Below are positions 47,479 to 56,827 of a stretch of 64,000 nt of DNA, piece by piece. Both the position numbers and the translations under genes were made by a program. Where the stretch lies: NCBI RefSeq assembly GCF_000421705.1, contig NZ_ATXN01000002.1:930001-994000 (forward strand), written 5' to 3'. How positions within the stretch are numbered: position 1 is the stretch's first letter; the number at the start of each line of letters is the position of its first letter. Source of the stretch: Brevundimonas naejangsanensis DSM 23858 (GTDB lineage Bacteria; Pseudomonadota; Alphaproteobacteria; Caulobacterales; Caulobacteraceae). The notes beneath the pieces were generated by a model. It saw only the letters and a program-made list of their open reading frames with translations. It was not told where the DNA came from and searched no databases.

Positions 47479-48591
47479 ATGAGCGATCAGGCCCTTAAGA
47501 CTACCCCCCTTAACGCCGCGCATCGCGCGCTGGGCGCCCGCATGGTCGGCTTCGGCGGCTATGACATGCCGGTCCAGTATGAAGGCGTGCTGGCCGAGCA
47601 CCGCTGGACCCGCGAGCACGCCGGCCTGTTCGACGTCTCCCACATGGGTCAGGCCAAGATCACCGGCGTCGACGCGATTGCACAGTTCGAGCGCTTCGTG
47701 CCCGGCGACTATGAGATCGTGAAGCCCGGCAAGCAGAAATACACCCTGCTGCTGAACGAACAGGGCGGCGTCATGGACGACCTCATGGCGGGCAAGCCGT
47801 TCGAGGACGGCCTCTACATCGTCGTCAACGCGGGCAACAAGCACGCCGACTTCGCCTTCCTGAACGCCAATCTGTCGGGCGATGCGAAGCTTGAGGTGCT
47901 GGACCGCGCCCTGCTGGCCATTCAGGGGCCGGAAGCGGCCGCCGTCATGGCCGCCCATTCGGCTGAGCTGGCCGACATGGGCTTCATGGACTGCCGCACC
48001 ATCCGCCTGTTCGACGAGGACTGCATCGTCTCGCGCTCGGGTTACACCGGCGAGGACGGCTATGAGATTTCGGTTCCGGCCGCCGCCGCAGAGCGCGTGT
48101 GGAACCTGCTGCTGTCGGACGAGCGGGTGAAGCCGGTCGGTCTGGGCGCGCGCGACTCCTTGCGTCTGGAAGCCGGTCTGCCGCTGCACGGCCACGATAT
48201 CGACGCCGCAACCACTCCGGTCGAGGCGGGGCTGACCTTCGCCCTGTCCAAGTCGCGCAAGGAACGCGCCGACTTCGCCGGCGCCGAGACCATCCTGAAA
48301 CAACTGGCCGATGGCCCGGCGCGCGTCCGCGTCGGCCTGCACGTCAAGGAAGGCGCCCCCGCCCGCGAAGGCGCCGAGATCGCCGACATGGACGGCGCTG
48401 TCATCGGCAAGGTCACTTCGGGCGGCCCCTCGCCGTCGCAGGGGCGCAACATCGCCATGGGTTATGTGCCGCCCGCCTTCGCCGAGCTGGGCACGGAACT
48501 TAAGGTTCTGGTGCGCGGCCGCCCCGCCGCCGCCGAAGTCGTCGCCACGCCCTTCGTGCCGACCCGCTACTACCGGAAGCCGAAGGCCTAA
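47479..48591 (+). CDS. gcvT: Glycine cleavage system T protein (aminomethyltransferase)
   Basis: Moves the aminomethyl group of glycine to tetrahydrofolate, releasing ammonia; 370 residues. Signatures include [48 protein letters not shown] and [27 protein letters not shown] lies 7 bases before the ATG at 47479. It is the first gene of gcvT-gcvH-gcvPA-gcvPB behind the glycine riboswitch; the L protein (lipoamide dehydrogenase) must come from elsewhere. Confidence 0.97.
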   Translation: MSDQALKTTPLNAAHRALGARMVGFGGYDMPVQYEGVLAEHRWTREHAGLFDVSHMGQAKITGVDAIAQFERFVPGDYEIVKPGKQKYTLLLNEQGGVMDDLMAGKPFEDGLYIVVNAGNKHADFAFLNANLSGDAKLEVLDRALLAIQGPEAAAVMAAHSAELADMGFMDCRTIRLFDEDCIVSRSGYTGEDGYEISVPAAAAERVWNLLLSDERVKPVGLGARDSLRLEAGLPLHGHDIDAATTPVEAGLTFALSKSRKERADFAGAETILKQLADGPARVRVGLHVKEGAPAREGAEIADMDGAVIGKVTSGGPSPSQGRNIAMGYVPPAFAELGTELKVLVRGRPAAAEVVATPFVPTRYYRKPKA

Positions 48592-48676
48592 CGCCTTCCT
48601 TCCGCTCCTCGGCGCAGGGCCGAGGAAGACGCCTTGAAACAAAGCCTGGGCCACAGGCTCTATGAGGAAGACCAAG

Positions 48677-49042
48677 ATGAAGTTCACCAAGGATCACGAG
48701 TGGGTTCGCCTGGACGGCGACGTCGCCACGGTAGGCATCTCCAAGCACGCCGCTGACGCCCTGGGCGACGTGGTGTTCGTCGAGACGCCGGAAGCGGGCA
48801 AGACCGTCTCGGTCGGCGACAGCTTCGCCGTCGTGGAATCGGTCAAGGCCGCCTCTGACGTCTACGCCCCGATCGCGGGCGAAGTGATCGAAGGCAACGC
48901 CGTGCTGGCGACCGCCCCGGAAACCGTCAACGCCGACGCCGAGGGCGAAGGCTGGTTCGCCAAGATCAAGGTGTCCGACGCCTCGGTGCTGGACGGCCTG
49001 ATGGACCGCGCCGCCTACGACGCCTACCTGACCACCCTCTAA
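48677..49042 (+). CDS. gcvH: Glycine cleavage system H protein
   Basis: The lipoyl carrier that shuttles the aminomethyl intermediate between P, T and L proteins; 121 residues. The lipoylated lysine is K57 in [16 protein letters not shown] start at 48677, because GAGGAAG is well spaced before it; the ATG at 48662 lies in that ribosome-binding site and has none of its own. Confidence 0.97.
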   Translation: MKFTKDHEWVRLDGDVATVGISKHAADALGDVVFVETPEAGKTVSVGDSFAVVESVKAASDVYAPIAGEVIEGNAVLATAPETVNADAEGEGWFAKIKVSDASVLDGLMDRAAYDAYLTTL

Positions 49043-49162
49043 GTTCCGCTGTCGTCCCCGGACGGCGCGGCGCGCCGGTCCGGGATGCCGGATTTCCCGC
49101 CGCTTGAAGCGCTCCCGGAGCGTCGCGCCCCGCGACCTCCGGGATGCCGCCGAGGACCTGTA

Positions 49163-50509
49163 ATGCGCTACCTCCCCCTGACGCCCGACGACCGTGAGGC
49201 CATGCTGGCCGCCATCGGCGCCAAATCCATCGACGACCTGTTCATCGACGTGCCGCAGGCCGCGCGCCGCGACGGCTTCGTCGACCTGCCCCGCGTGGCG
49301 GGCGAGCTGGAGGTCGAACGCGCCCTCTCGGCCATGGCGGGCAAGAACGCCACGGCCTCGACCGTGCCCTTCTTCTGCGGCGCAGGCGCCTATAAGCACC
49401 ACATCCCGGCCACGGTGGACCACGTGATCCAGCGGTCGGAGTTCCTGACCAGCTACACCCCCTATCAGCCGGAAATCGCGCAGGGCACCCTGCAGTACCT
49501 GTACGAGTTCCAGACCCAGGTCGCGAACCTGACCGGCATGGAGGTCGCCAACGCCTCCCTCTATGACGGCTCGACCGCCATGGCCGAAGGCGTGCTGATG
49601 GCCACCCGCGTGACCCGCCGCAACAAGGCCGTCATCTCGGGCGGCGTCCACCCCCACTACGTCAAGGCGACCGAGACCGTGGTTCACGCCGTCGGCGTCG
49701 AAACCGAGGCCCTGACCGCCGCCGTCGACGCCGAAGACGCCGTCATCGCCGCCATCGACAAGGACACGGCCTGCGTCGTCGTCCAGACCCCGAACGTCTT
49801 CGGCACCGCCACCGACGTGACCAAGATCGCCGAGGCCGCCCACGCTGCGGGCGCCCTGCTGATCGTCGTGGTGACGGAAGCCGTGTCGATGGGCCTGTTG
49901 AAGTCGCCCGGCGAAATGGGCGCCGACATCGTCGCGGCCGAAGGCCAGTCGATCGGCAACGCCCTGAACTTCGGCGGCCCCTACATCGGCCTGTTCGCCA
50001 CCCGCGAGAAACTGCTGCGCCAGACGCCCGGCCGCTACTGCGGCGAGACGGTGGACGCCGAGGGCAAGCGCGGCTTCGTCCTGACCCTGTCCACGCGCGA
50101 GCAGCACATCCGCCGCGACAAGGCGACCTCGAACATCTGCACCAACTCAGGCCTGTGCTGCCTGGCGTTCAGCATTCACATGAGCCTGCTGGGCGAGACG
50201 GGCCTGCGCCAGTTGGCCCTGCTGAACCACGAGAAGGCGGTCGCCACGCGCGACGCGCTCGCCGCCATTCCGGGCGTCGAAATCCTGACCCCGCGCTTCT
50301 TCAACGAGTTCGCGGTCAAGCTGCCCAGGAACGCCGCTGACGTGGTGCAGACGATGGCCGACAACGGCGTCCTGTGCGGCGTGCCCTACAGCCGCCTGAA
50401 CCCGGATGCGGGCCTCGACGACGTGCTGCTGGTCGCCGCCACCGAGACGACGCTGGACGCCGACATCAAGATCCTGGCGGGTGCGCTCGCCAAGGTTCTG
50501 GCCGCCTGA
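49163..50509 (+). CDS. gcvPA: Glycine dehydrogenase (decarboxylating) subunit 1
   Basis: The N-terminal half of the P protein as a separate 448-residue subunit. [32 protein letters not shown] and [20 protein letters not shown] are the type-A signatures; the fold is PLP-transferase-like but the catalytic lysine is in the partner. GAGGA lies before the ATG. It is followed after 14 bases by gcvPB, which together replace the long single-chain GcvP. Confidence 0.97.
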   Translation: MRYLPLTPDDREAMLAAIGAKSIDDLFIDVPQAARRDGFVDLPRVAGELEVERALSAMAGKNATASTVPFFCGAGAYKHHIPATVDHVIQRSEFLTSYTPYQPEIAQGTLQYLYEFQTQVANLTGMEVANASLYDGSTAMAEGVLMATRVTRRNKAVISGGVHPHYVKATETVVHAVGVETEALTAAVDAEDAVIAAIDKDTACVVVQTPNVFGTATDVTKIAEAAHAAGALLIVVVTEAVSMGLLKSPGEMGADIVAAEGQSIGNALNFGGPYIGLFATREKLLRQTPGRYCGETVDAEGKRGFVLTLSTREQHIRRDKATSNICTNSGLCCLAFSIHMSLLGETGLRQLALLNHEKAVATRDALAAIPGVEILTPRFFNEFAVKLPRNAADVVQTMADNGVLCGVPYSRLNPDAGLDDVLLVAATETTLDADIKILAGALAKVLAA

Positions 50510-50523
50510 GGGAGATTGGAATC

Positions 50524-52101
50524 ATGAGCACGATGAACACTGTCGGCCGCCCGACCGCCCCGAACGAAGGCCTGGACGCCAACTACAAGCCCGCCACCCT
50601 CACCGGGGGGCGCGGCCTGCTGCAGGATGAGCCGCTGATCTTTGAAGGCGAAGGCTGGGGCAAGACCGGCGTCGACCTGCCCAAGCCCGCCACCAATGGC
50701 TCTGACTTGGGCGACCTGGTCCGCAAGGATCCGATCGGCCTGCCCGGCCTGTCCGAGCCCGAGGCCATGCGCCACTATGTGCGCCTGAGCCAGAAGAACC
50801 ACGCCATCGACCTGGCCGTCTATCCGCTGGGTTCGTGCACGATGAAGCACAACCCGCGCCTGAACGAAAAGATGGCGCGCCTGCCGGGCTTCTCGGACAT
50901 CCACCCGCTGCAGCCGCAGTCGACGGTGCAGGGCGCGCTCGAACTGATGGACCAGCTGGCCCACTGGCTGACGACGCTGACGGGGATGCCTGCGGTGGCC
51001 CTGTCGCCCAAGGCCGGCGCCCACGGCGAACTGTGCGGCCTGATGGCCATCCGCGCCGCCCACCAGGCCAAGGGCGAGCATGAGCAGCGCCGCAAGGTGC
51101 TGGTCCCGACCTCGGCCCACGGCACCAACCCGGCCACCGCCGCCTTCGTCGGCTACAGCGTGGTCGAAGTGGCCCAGACCGACGACGGCCGCGTGGACGT
51201 GGCCGATCTGGCGTCCAAGCTGGGCCCGGACGTGGCGGCCATCATGGTCACCAACCCGAACACCTGCGGCCTGTTCGAGCGCGACATTCTGGAGATCAGC
51301 CGCCTGACCCATGAGGCGGGCGCCTACTTCTACTGCGACGGCGCCAACTTCAACGCCATCGTCGGTCGCGTGCGCCCCGGCGACCTGGGCGTCGACGCCA
51401 TGCACATCAACCTGCACAAGACCTTCTCGACGCCGCACGGCGGCGGCGGACCGGGCGCCGGTCCGGTCGTGCTGTCGGAGGCCCTGGCCCCCTTCGCCCC
51501 CGCCCCTTGGGTCGTGAACACCGGTGATGGCTACAAGCTGGTCGAGCGCGAGGAAGACGAGGCCGAACAGGCCTTCGGCCGACTGTGCGCCTTCCAGGGC
51601 CAGATGGGCATGTATGTGCGCGCCCTCAGCTACATGATGTCCCACGGCTCTGACGGCCTGCGTCAGGTGGCCGAGGACGCGGTGCTGAACGCCAACTACA
51701 TCAAGGCCCGTCTCGAGGACCTGATGAGCGTGGCCTTCCCCGAGGGTCCCTGCATGCACGAGGCCCTGTTCGACGACGAATGGCTAAAGGGCACGGACAT
51801 CACCACGCTGGACTTCGCCAAGGCGATGATCGACGAGGGCTTCCACCCGATGACCATGTATTTCCCCCTGGTCGTCCATGGGGCCATGCTGATCGAGCCG
51901 ACCGAGACGGAATCCAAGGCCGAACTGGACCGCTTCATCGAGGCCATGCGCCTGCTGGCGGGCGCAGCAAAAGCCGGAGACGTCGAACGCTTCAAGGGCG
52001 CGCCCTTCCATGCGCCCCTGAGGCGTCTGGACGAGACCCGCGCCGCGCGCTCGCCGCGTCTGCGCTGGGCCGCGCCGGAAGGCTCCAACCGCGCCGGTTG
52101 A
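50524..52101 (+). CDS. gcvPB: Glycine dehydrogenase (decarboxylating) subunit 2
   Basis: The C-terminal, PLP-binding half of the P protein; 525 residues. The Schiff-base lysine is K299 in INLHKTFSTPHGGGGPG. LGSCTMKHNPRLNEK and PTSAHGTNPATAAF are other signatures. The last 25 or so residues (LRRLDETRAARSPRLRW) are a basic extension. It ends the operon, with a strong hairpin 25 bases after the stop. Confidence 0.97.
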   Translation: MSTMNTVGRPTAPNEGLDANYKPATLTGGRGLLQDEPLIFEGEGWGKTGVDLPKPATNGSDLGDLVRKDPIGLPGLSEPEAMRHYVRLSQKNHAIDLAVYPLGSCTMKHNPRLNEKMARLPGFSDIHPLQPQSTVQGALELMDQLAHWLTTLTGMPAVALSPKAGAHGELCGLMAIRAAHQAKGEHEQRRKVLVPTSAHGTNPATAAFVGYSVVEVAQTDDGRVDVADLASKLGPDVAAIMVTNPNTCGLFERDILEISRLTHEAGAYFYCDGANFNAIVGRVRPGDLGVDAMHINLHKTFSTPHGGGGPGAGPVVLSEALAPFAPAPWVVNTGDGYKLVEREEDEAEQAFGRLCAFQGQMGMYVRALSYMMSHGSDGLRQVAEDAVLNANYIKARLEDLMSVAFPEGPCMHEALFDDEWLKGTDITTLDFAKAMIDEGFHPMTMYFPLVVHGAMLIEPTETESKAELDRFIEAMRLLAGAAKAGDVERFKGAPFHAPLRRLDETRAARSPRLRWAAPEGSNRAG

Positions 52102-52126
52102 TCGGTCCTGCAAGCCTGATTTCAGG

Positions 52127-52165
52127 GAACGCCGTGTCTTTCGGGACACGGCGTTCTGCATTTCT
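52127..52165 (+). terminator. Terminator of the gcv operon
   Basis: A perfect 12-bp stem, GAACGCCGTGTC / GACACGGCGTTC, with a TTTCGG loop, followed by TGCATTTCT. The T-rich tail is modest but the stem is very stable. Confidence 0.82.
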
Positions 52166-52271
52166 GGCCGACTTACGAAAGCGTCATGGCGACGCCGCCT
52201 TTCGGCCTTGTCTCATGCGTTTACTGATTGTCGGCCTTCCCTGGCCGCCATCTTGATCGAGACGCCGCCCC

Positions 52272-52673
52272 GTGACCCTGGTCCTGCCCTCTCTGAGCCC
52301 GCCGCCGCCCCGTCCGGGGCTGGCGCGGCGCATGCGCCGTCTGGCGCTTATGGGTGTGGGCTTCTTCGTCATCCTGCTGGGCGTATTGATCGCGCCCCTG
52401 CCCGGCCCCGGCGGCGTGCCCGTCATCGCCCTCGGTCTGGTGATCGTCCTGCGCAACTCCTGGTGGGCCAAGCGCCAGTTCATCCGCGCCCAGCGCGCCC
52501 GGCCCAAATGGGTCTATCCCTTCCGCCGCCTGATGCGGAAGAAGCCTGAGATCGCTCCCGTCTTCTGGCAGCAGACCCTGCGCGCCGAAAAAATGGTGTT
52601 GCGCCGCCGTCGACGCCCGCTGGCGCGCTTTCGTCGCCGCCTGCGCCGCGGCTGGCGCGCCTTTCGGCAATAA
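52272..52673 (+). CDS. PGPGW-type membrane protein
   Basis: A 133-residue protein with one or two membrane helices and a family-like PLPGPGGVPVIALGLVIVL block (PGPGW family). The C-terminal third is extremely basic (RRRRRPLARFRRRLRRG), so it probably faces the cytoplasm and may touch nucleic acid or phospholipid. Start is GTG at 52272 with no strong ribosome-binding site. Function unknown. Confidence 0.78.
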   Translation: MTLVLPSLSPPPPRPGLARRMRRLALMGVGFFVILLGVLIAPLPGPGGVPVIALGLVIVLRNSWWAKRQFIRAQRARPKWVYPFRRLMRKKPEIAPVFWQQTLRAEKMVLRRRRRPLARFRRRLRRGWRAFRQ

Positions 52674-52792
52674 AGGCCAAGCTAAGGCGAACACAGGAAT
52701 GTGAACCGGGTTCACCCCCGAGCGCCCCTGAACGGCGTATGCTCCCCCTTGCGTAGTCACGAGGTTGATAGGCGTTGGGAGGCGCTGTTCAC

Positions 52793-53263
52793 ATGATGTC
52801 ACGCGTAAAAAAGGGAATCATCGCCGGTTTCATTGCTACCGTCGTGGTTTCCGTGCTTGAGCTCGCCAATCTGTTCCTCAACCACCTGTTCGATCCCTTT
52901 CCGGGGGTCGTAGCCCGGATGTTCGGCATGCCGGGCAATATGGCGGCGGGGTGGGCCATCCACCTGGTCATGGGCACCTTTGTGCTGGGGTCGCTGTTTG
53001 GCGTCGTCTATCCGAGACTGCCGACGGCCACGCCGATCACCAAGGGCATCGTCTTCGCCGTCGCCGCCTGGGTAGCGATGATGCTGGTCATCACCATGGG
53101 CGGCGATTACCGGACCTTCACCGGCTCGTCCGGATTTGGAACCTTCGGCTGGATGCTGGCGCTGCACATGGTCTTCGGCGGCGTCCTGGGCAATGTCTAC
53201 GCCCGGCTGGTCGAACGTGAGAAGCGCGGCGCCGCGCCGATCGGAGCCGCTCCGGCCCATTAA
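52793..53263 (+). CDS. DUF6789-like four-helix membrane protein
   Basis: A 156-residue protein with four membrane segments at about 8-27, 48-68, 80-100 and 115-135. KKGIIAGFIATVVVSVLELA at the start and LALHMVFGGVLGNVYARL near the end resemble DUF6789 proteins. GGGAGG is 11 bases before the first of two ATGs (52793, 52796). Function unknown. A bidirectional terminator separates it from the ATP synthase genes. Confidence 0.75.
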   Translation: MMSRVKKGIIAGFIATVVVSVLELANLFLNHLFDPFPGVVARMFGMPGNMAAGWAIHLVMGTFVLGSLFGVVYPRLPTATPITKGIVFAVAAWVAMMLVITMGGDYRTFTGSSGFGTFGWMLALHMVFGGVLGNVYARLVEREKRGAAPIGAAPAH

Positions 53264-53312
53264 CCGACAGTCTGAACCGTCCTCGATCCCGACAACCGGA
53301 TCTTGAACAGCA

Positions 53313-53349
53313 AAAGGCCCCGCCGTCGCCGGCGGGGCCTGATGTTTTT
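53313..53349. terminator. Bidirectional intrinsic terminator
   Basis: An 11-bp stem AGGCCCCGCCG / CGGCGGGGCCT with TTTTT downstream on the plus strand and CCTTTTG on the minus strand. It serves both the DUF6789-like gene and the F0 operon, whose last gene stops at 53376. Confidence 0.9.
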
Positions 53350-53375
53350 CGGGGCTGACTAAACGCGGTCAGCGA

Positions 53376-53891
53376 TCAGTTCAGCTTGCCGCCGATCTGG
53401 CCGATGGCCTGGTCCAGCAGCGGATCGGTCTTGGCGCCGGCGATGCGGGCGGCCAGGATCTGTTGAGCGGCCTTGGCGGCCAGGTCGGCAGCCGCGGCCT
53501 TGACCTCTTGCGTGGCCTCGGCCTCGGCTTGGGCGATCCGGCGCTCGGCCAGAGCCTGACGGCGAGCGGTGGATTCTTCGATGCGCGCCTTGGCTTCGGC
53601 TTCCAGACGCTTGGCGTCCGCCTCGGCGGTGGCCAACAGGTCGGCGGCCTGAGCCTCCGCCTCGGCCTTCTCCTGACGGATCTGGGCCAGCATGGCTTCG
53701 GCTTCGGCGCGCAGGCGGGCGGCCTCGTCCAGGTCGCCCTGGATCTTGGCGGCCTTGGCGTCCAGGCTGGTGGCGACCAGCTTGGGCACGCCCGCCATCA
53801 CCACGATGGCGATGAAGATCAGCAGGCCGACGGCGACCCACAGCTCAGGGTTGGCGAAATCATAGAAATGGCCGGTCAGGAAGGCGGGCAT
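53376..53891 (-). CDS. atpF: ATP synthase F0 subunit b
   Basis: One of the two stator-stalk subunits; 171 residues. A membrane helix at about 13-33 (ELWVAVGLLIFIAIVVMAG) is followed by a long, alanine/glutamate-rich helix forming the peripheral stalk. It is the last gene of the atpI-atpB-atpE-b'-b operon, one base after b'. Confidence 0.95.
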   Translation of the reverse strand: MPAFLTGHFYDFANPELWVAVGLLIFIAIVVMAGVPKLVATSLDAKAAKIQGDLDEAARLRAEAEAMLAQIRQEKAEAEAQAADLLATAEADAKRLEAEAKARIEESTARRQALAERRIAQAEAEATQEVKAAAADLAAKAAQQILAARIAGAKTDPLLDQAIGQIGGKLN

Positions 53892-53892
53892 A

Positions 53893-54465
53893 TCAGGCGG
53901 CTCCCTTGATGGCGGCGGCCAGTTCGGCGTCGGTCGCGGCCTTGCCGGTCAGACGCTCGAGCATGGCGCCCGCCGCGGCCGAGGCGATGGTCGACACGTT
54001 CGTCATGGCGGCGTCGCGGGTCTTGGCGATGGCGCCTTCGGCCTCGGCGATGCGCGCGTTGACCACGGCTTCATCGGCGGCCAGGCGGGCGTTGAATTCT
54101 TCGGTGACGCGCTGCTTGGCGGCGACAGCGGTCGCGCGGGCGTCGGCGCGGGCCTTCTCGACCTCGGCGCGGGCGGCCTCGGCTTGAGCGGCCGCTTCGG
54201 TCTGGACCGAGCGGGCGGCGGCGATCGCGGTGTCGATCGTGTCGGCGCGTTCGTCCATCACCTTGCGCAGGCGCGGGGCGAAGACCTTGGCGACCAGGAC
54301 GTACAGAAGGACGAACAGGATCAGCAGATAGCCGATCTGGCCCGCCCAGTGCTGGAATTCGAACTGGGGCAGACCGCCCGAGGCATGCTCGGCCGTCGCC
54401 TGCGTCTCCGCATGGAGGTCGCCCGGCGCCGGGGTCTGAACGTCAAGTGTGGGTGTGCTGGCCAT
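53893..54465 (-). CDS. ATP synthase F0 subunit b'
   Basis: The second, divergent b-type stalk subunit, 190 residues, often called AtpG or AtpF2. An unusually long leader of about 40 residues precedes the helix GYLLILFVLLYVLVAKVFAP; the rest is an alanine-rich coiled coil with ERADTIDTAIAAARSVQTEA. The presence of both b and b' is typical of alphaproteobacteria and phototrophs. The start with its long leader is not certain. Confidence 0.93.
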   Translation of the reverse strand: MASTPTLDVQTPAPGDLHAETQATAEHASGGLPQFEFQHWAGQIGYLLILFVLLYVLVAKVFAPRLRKVMDERADTIDTAIAAARSVQTEAAAQAEAARAEVEKARADARATAVAAKQRVTEEFNARLAADEAVVNARIAEAEGAIAKTRDAAMTNVSTIASAAAGAMLERLTGKAATDAELAAAIKGAA

Positions 54466-54545
54466 GAACCGTCTTCACTAGATCAGGACAGCGGCGCGCA
54501 GGTCTGGCCCGCGCGCCGCCAATTCTGAGAGATCGTGGGCTGGGA

Positions 54546-54770
54546 TCAGCCGAAGATCATCAGGACGCCCAGCACGAAGGCCAGGATGCCCAGGGCTTCG
54601 GCCAGAGCCGCGCCGACGAACAGGTTGCCGACCTGCGAGGCGGCAGCAGCCGGGTTGCGCAGAGCGCCGGCCAGGAAGTTGCCGAAGATGTTGCCGACGG
54701 CCAGGGCCGAGCCGATCATGCCGAGGGTGGCCAGACCAGCGCCGATGTACTTAGCGGCTTCAGCGTCCAT
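54546..54770 (-). CDS. atpE: ATP synthase F0 subunit c
   Basis: The rotor-ring subunit, 74 residues, two membrane helices. The proton-carrying carboxylate is E58 in [14 protein letters not shown], and the loop [10 protein letters not shown] holds the conserved RNP. TGGTAATCC-like spacing upstream is unremarkable. It lies between atpB and b' on the minus strand. Confidence 0.97.
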   Translation of the reverse strand: MDAEAAKYIGAGLATLGMIGSALAVGNIFGNFLAGALRNPAAAASQVGNLFVGAALAEALGILAFVLGVLMIFG

Positions 54771-54828
54771 GATGATTTCCTAATTTCTTGGAGCGTTGGA
54801 GGGTAGGGTTACGAACTGAACTCAAGCC

Positions 54829-55617
54829 TTAGTGGCCATCGCCCAGGTTGACCACATCGTTGAGGTAGATGCAGGTCAGAACGGTGAAAACGAAGGCCTG
54901 AAGGAAGGCCACCAGAAACTCGAGCGCCGTCATCGCGACCGTCATGCCCAGCGACAGGGCCGCGACGGGAATGAGGGCATAGGCCAGACCGCCGGTGACG
55001 ATGGCCGCCGCGCCCAGCTGAACGACGAACTGGGCGAAGATCTTCAGCGCCACGTGGCCGCCCAGCATGTTGCCGAACAGACGCAGGGCCAGGGTGATCG
55101 GACGCAGCAGGAAGGAGACCAGCTCGATCAGGCCCACAAACGGGCGCAACAGCAGCGGCGCGCCAGCGGGCCAGAACAGCTTGAGGAAGCCGACGCCGTT
55201 CTTGACCAGACCGACCACGACAACCGTCAGGAAGGCGATCAAACCCAGGGTGACGGTCACGGCCAGTTGCGAGGTGGCGGTGAAGGTCAGGAACATGCCC
55301 AGCAGGTTCATCGACAGAACCATCAGGAACATGGTGAAGGCGAAGGGGAAGTATTTGCGGCCTTCGTGACCGATGATGGAGTTGGCCAGGTTGTCGACCA
55401 TGCCGAACAGGCTCTCGCCCGCCGCCTGCATCCGCCCCGGGACTACCTTGGCGCCCGAGGTCGCCAGCGACAGGAAGCCCACCACGCCGACGAAGGCGAT
55501 GGTCATGGCCACGTGCGAATTGGTGATCGCGATCACCTGCTCGCCCAGGACGGGAACATTGACCGTGCCGAACTCTACGAGCGGCTTGACCTCAAATTGT
55601 TCAATCGGACCGGCCAT
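54829..55617 (-). CDS. atpB: ATP synthase F0 subunit a
   Basis: The proton channel subunit, 262 residues, about five to six membrane helices. LALRLFGNMLGGHVALKIF carries the essential arginine facing the c ring, and the C-terminal LEFLVAFLQAFVFTVLTCIY is typical. It starts 5 bases after the atpI stop. Confidence 0.97.
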   Translation of the reverse strand: MAGPIEQFEVKPLVEFGTVNVPVLGEQVIAITNSHVAMTIAFVGVVGFLSLATSGAKVVPGRMQAAGESLFGMVDNLANSIIGHEGRKYFPFAFTMFLMVLSMNLLGMFLTFTATSQLAVTVTLGLIAFLTVVVVGLVKNGVGFLKLFWPAGAPLLLRPFVGLIELVSFLLRPITLALRLFGNMLGGHVALKIFAQFVVQLGAAAIVTGGLAYALIPVAALSLGMTVAMTALEFLVAFLQAFVFTVLTCIYLNDVVNLGDGH

Positions 55618-55622
55618 TAAGC

Positions 55623-55994
55623 CTATCGTTCCCTGTTTTCTTCGTCAGCCTCGACGATAGGTTCGCCCTGTTGGGGCAAACCCGCCGCCTTGGCCTGCGC
55701 CATCAGCCGGTTGGCTGTGCGGCGCGCCATATAAACCGATAAGGCGAAGCCCAGAAGGACCCCGCCTACAACGCCAATCGGCGTCGTCCCGAACAGCCGG
55801 TCGACGCCAAAACCAAGTGCAAGACCGATCAGCACCCCGCCCAGCAGTTCGGCGATGATGCGATAGGCCTGGCCGACCACCTTCTGCGCAGCGACCTCGA
55901 CGGACTTGTCCGCCTGAACCTTCGCCTCCAGCGCGGATGCGCTTTGGTGGAGGCGTTTGATCGCCTCTTCGCGCGATTCCTTCGTCGGGGACAT
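55623..55994 (-). CDS. atpI: AtpI/AtpZ-family F0 assembly protein
   Basis: A 123-residue protein with two membrane helices (AELLGGVLIGLALGFGVDRL and GVVGGVLLGFALSVYMA). The GxxLGxxxDxxF-type pattern and the position at the head of the F0 operon fit AtpI/AtpZ, which helps c-ring assembly or Mg2+ supply. First gene of the operon. The 152 bases upstream to scpB hold a 14-base palindrome. Confidence 0.9.
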   Translation of the reverse strand: MSPTKESREEAIKRLHQSASALEAKVQADKSVEVAAQKVVGQAYRIIAELLGGVLIGLALGFGVDRLFGTTPIGVVGGVLLGFALSVYMARRTANRLMAQAKAAGLPQQGEPIVEADEENRER

Positions 55995-56090
55995 GGGCCT
56001 GTTGGGTCAGCGCCCGGCAGGGCCGGATCGGGTCTGAATTTCGGCGCGGAACCTATAGGCGAGAGGCCTTCAGGTCAAGGCGGCCTCCGC

Positions 56091-56104
56091 TGGACTTAAG
56101 TCCA
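56091..56104. promoter_or_regulatory. Perfect 14-base palindrome upstream of the F0 operon
   Basis: TGGACTTAAGTCCA is exactly self-complementary and lies about 100 bases before the atpI start, between scpB and atpI. It could be an operator for a dimeric regulator, but no matching regulator is known to me, and chance occurrence cannot be excluded. Confidence 0.4.
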
Positions 56105-56146
56105 TGAGTTTTCGCGGTTTCTTGCAAGCGCGACGATCCGTCCCGG

Positions 56147-56827
56147 CTAAGGTTGCGACTCTTCGTCCTCGCTGATGAAATCCTGGGCGAATTCGGGCGA
56201 GGCGCCGTCCAGACCGGTCAGCAGATCCTCGCCCTCGTCCTCGCCGGCGCGCGAGGGGTCCGGCACCTCGAAACCGACCGGCATGGACAGGTCCAGCAGG
56301 CCCGCCGCCTTCATCTCCTGCACGCCCGGCAGGTCATACAGACTGGCCAGGCTGAAATGCTCCAGGAAGCGGTCGGTCGTCGCGTAGGTCACCGGCCGTC
56401 CGGGCGTACGGCGTCGGCCGCGCAGGCGCACGAAGTCCATCTCCAGCAACAGGTCCAGCGTGCCTTTGGACAGGGAGACGCCCCGCACGCTCTCGATCTC
56501 GGCGCGGGTGCAGGGCTGGTGATAGGCGATGATGGCCAGGGTCTCGAGCGCAGCCTTGGACAGGCGGCGCGGCTCCTCGCGCTCCTCGGTCATCAGGAAG
56601 CCGAGGTCAGGGGCGGTGCGGAAGCGCCAGCGCTCGGCCACGCAGTCCAGCTCGACGCCCCGGCCCTGATAGCGTTCTTGAAGCGCGGTCAGCGCGCCGC
56701 CGACGTCGGCGCCTTCTGGCAGGCGGCGCGCGATCTCGGCCAGCGACAGCGGCGCAGCCGCGGCGAACAGCAGGGCCTCGACGCGGCGCTCGATCTCGAG
56801 GTGGTCGGGGGTGAAGTCGAGGGTCAC
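56147..56827 (-). CDS. scpB: Segregation and condensation protein B
   Basis: The winged-helix partner of ScpA in the SMC-ScpAB condensin, which compacts and helps segregate the chromosome; 226 residues. ERRVEALLFAAAAPLSLAEI, LSKAALETLAIIAYHQPCTR and EIESVRGV are family signatures. The GTG start at 56827 overlaps the scpA stop by 4 bases. An acidic tail (DEESQP) ends the protein. Confidence 0.95.
   Translation of the reverse strand: MTLDFTPDHLEIERRVEALLFAAAAPLSLAEIARRLPEGADVGGALTALQERYQGRGVELDCVAERWRFRTAPDLGFLMTEEREEPRRLSKAALETLAIIAYHQPCTRAEIESVRGVSLSKGTLDLLLEMDFVRLRGRRRTPGRPVTYATTDRFLEHFSLASLYDLPGVQEMKAAGLLDLSMPVGFEVPDPSRAGEDEGEDLLTGLDGASPEFAQDFISEDEESQP

Noticed and set aside
46138..48690. 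fbp extended to 850 codons
   Set aside because: The extension lies antisense to the riboswitch and gcvT; only the last 322 codons are Fbp-like and begin with a proper ATG at 47106.
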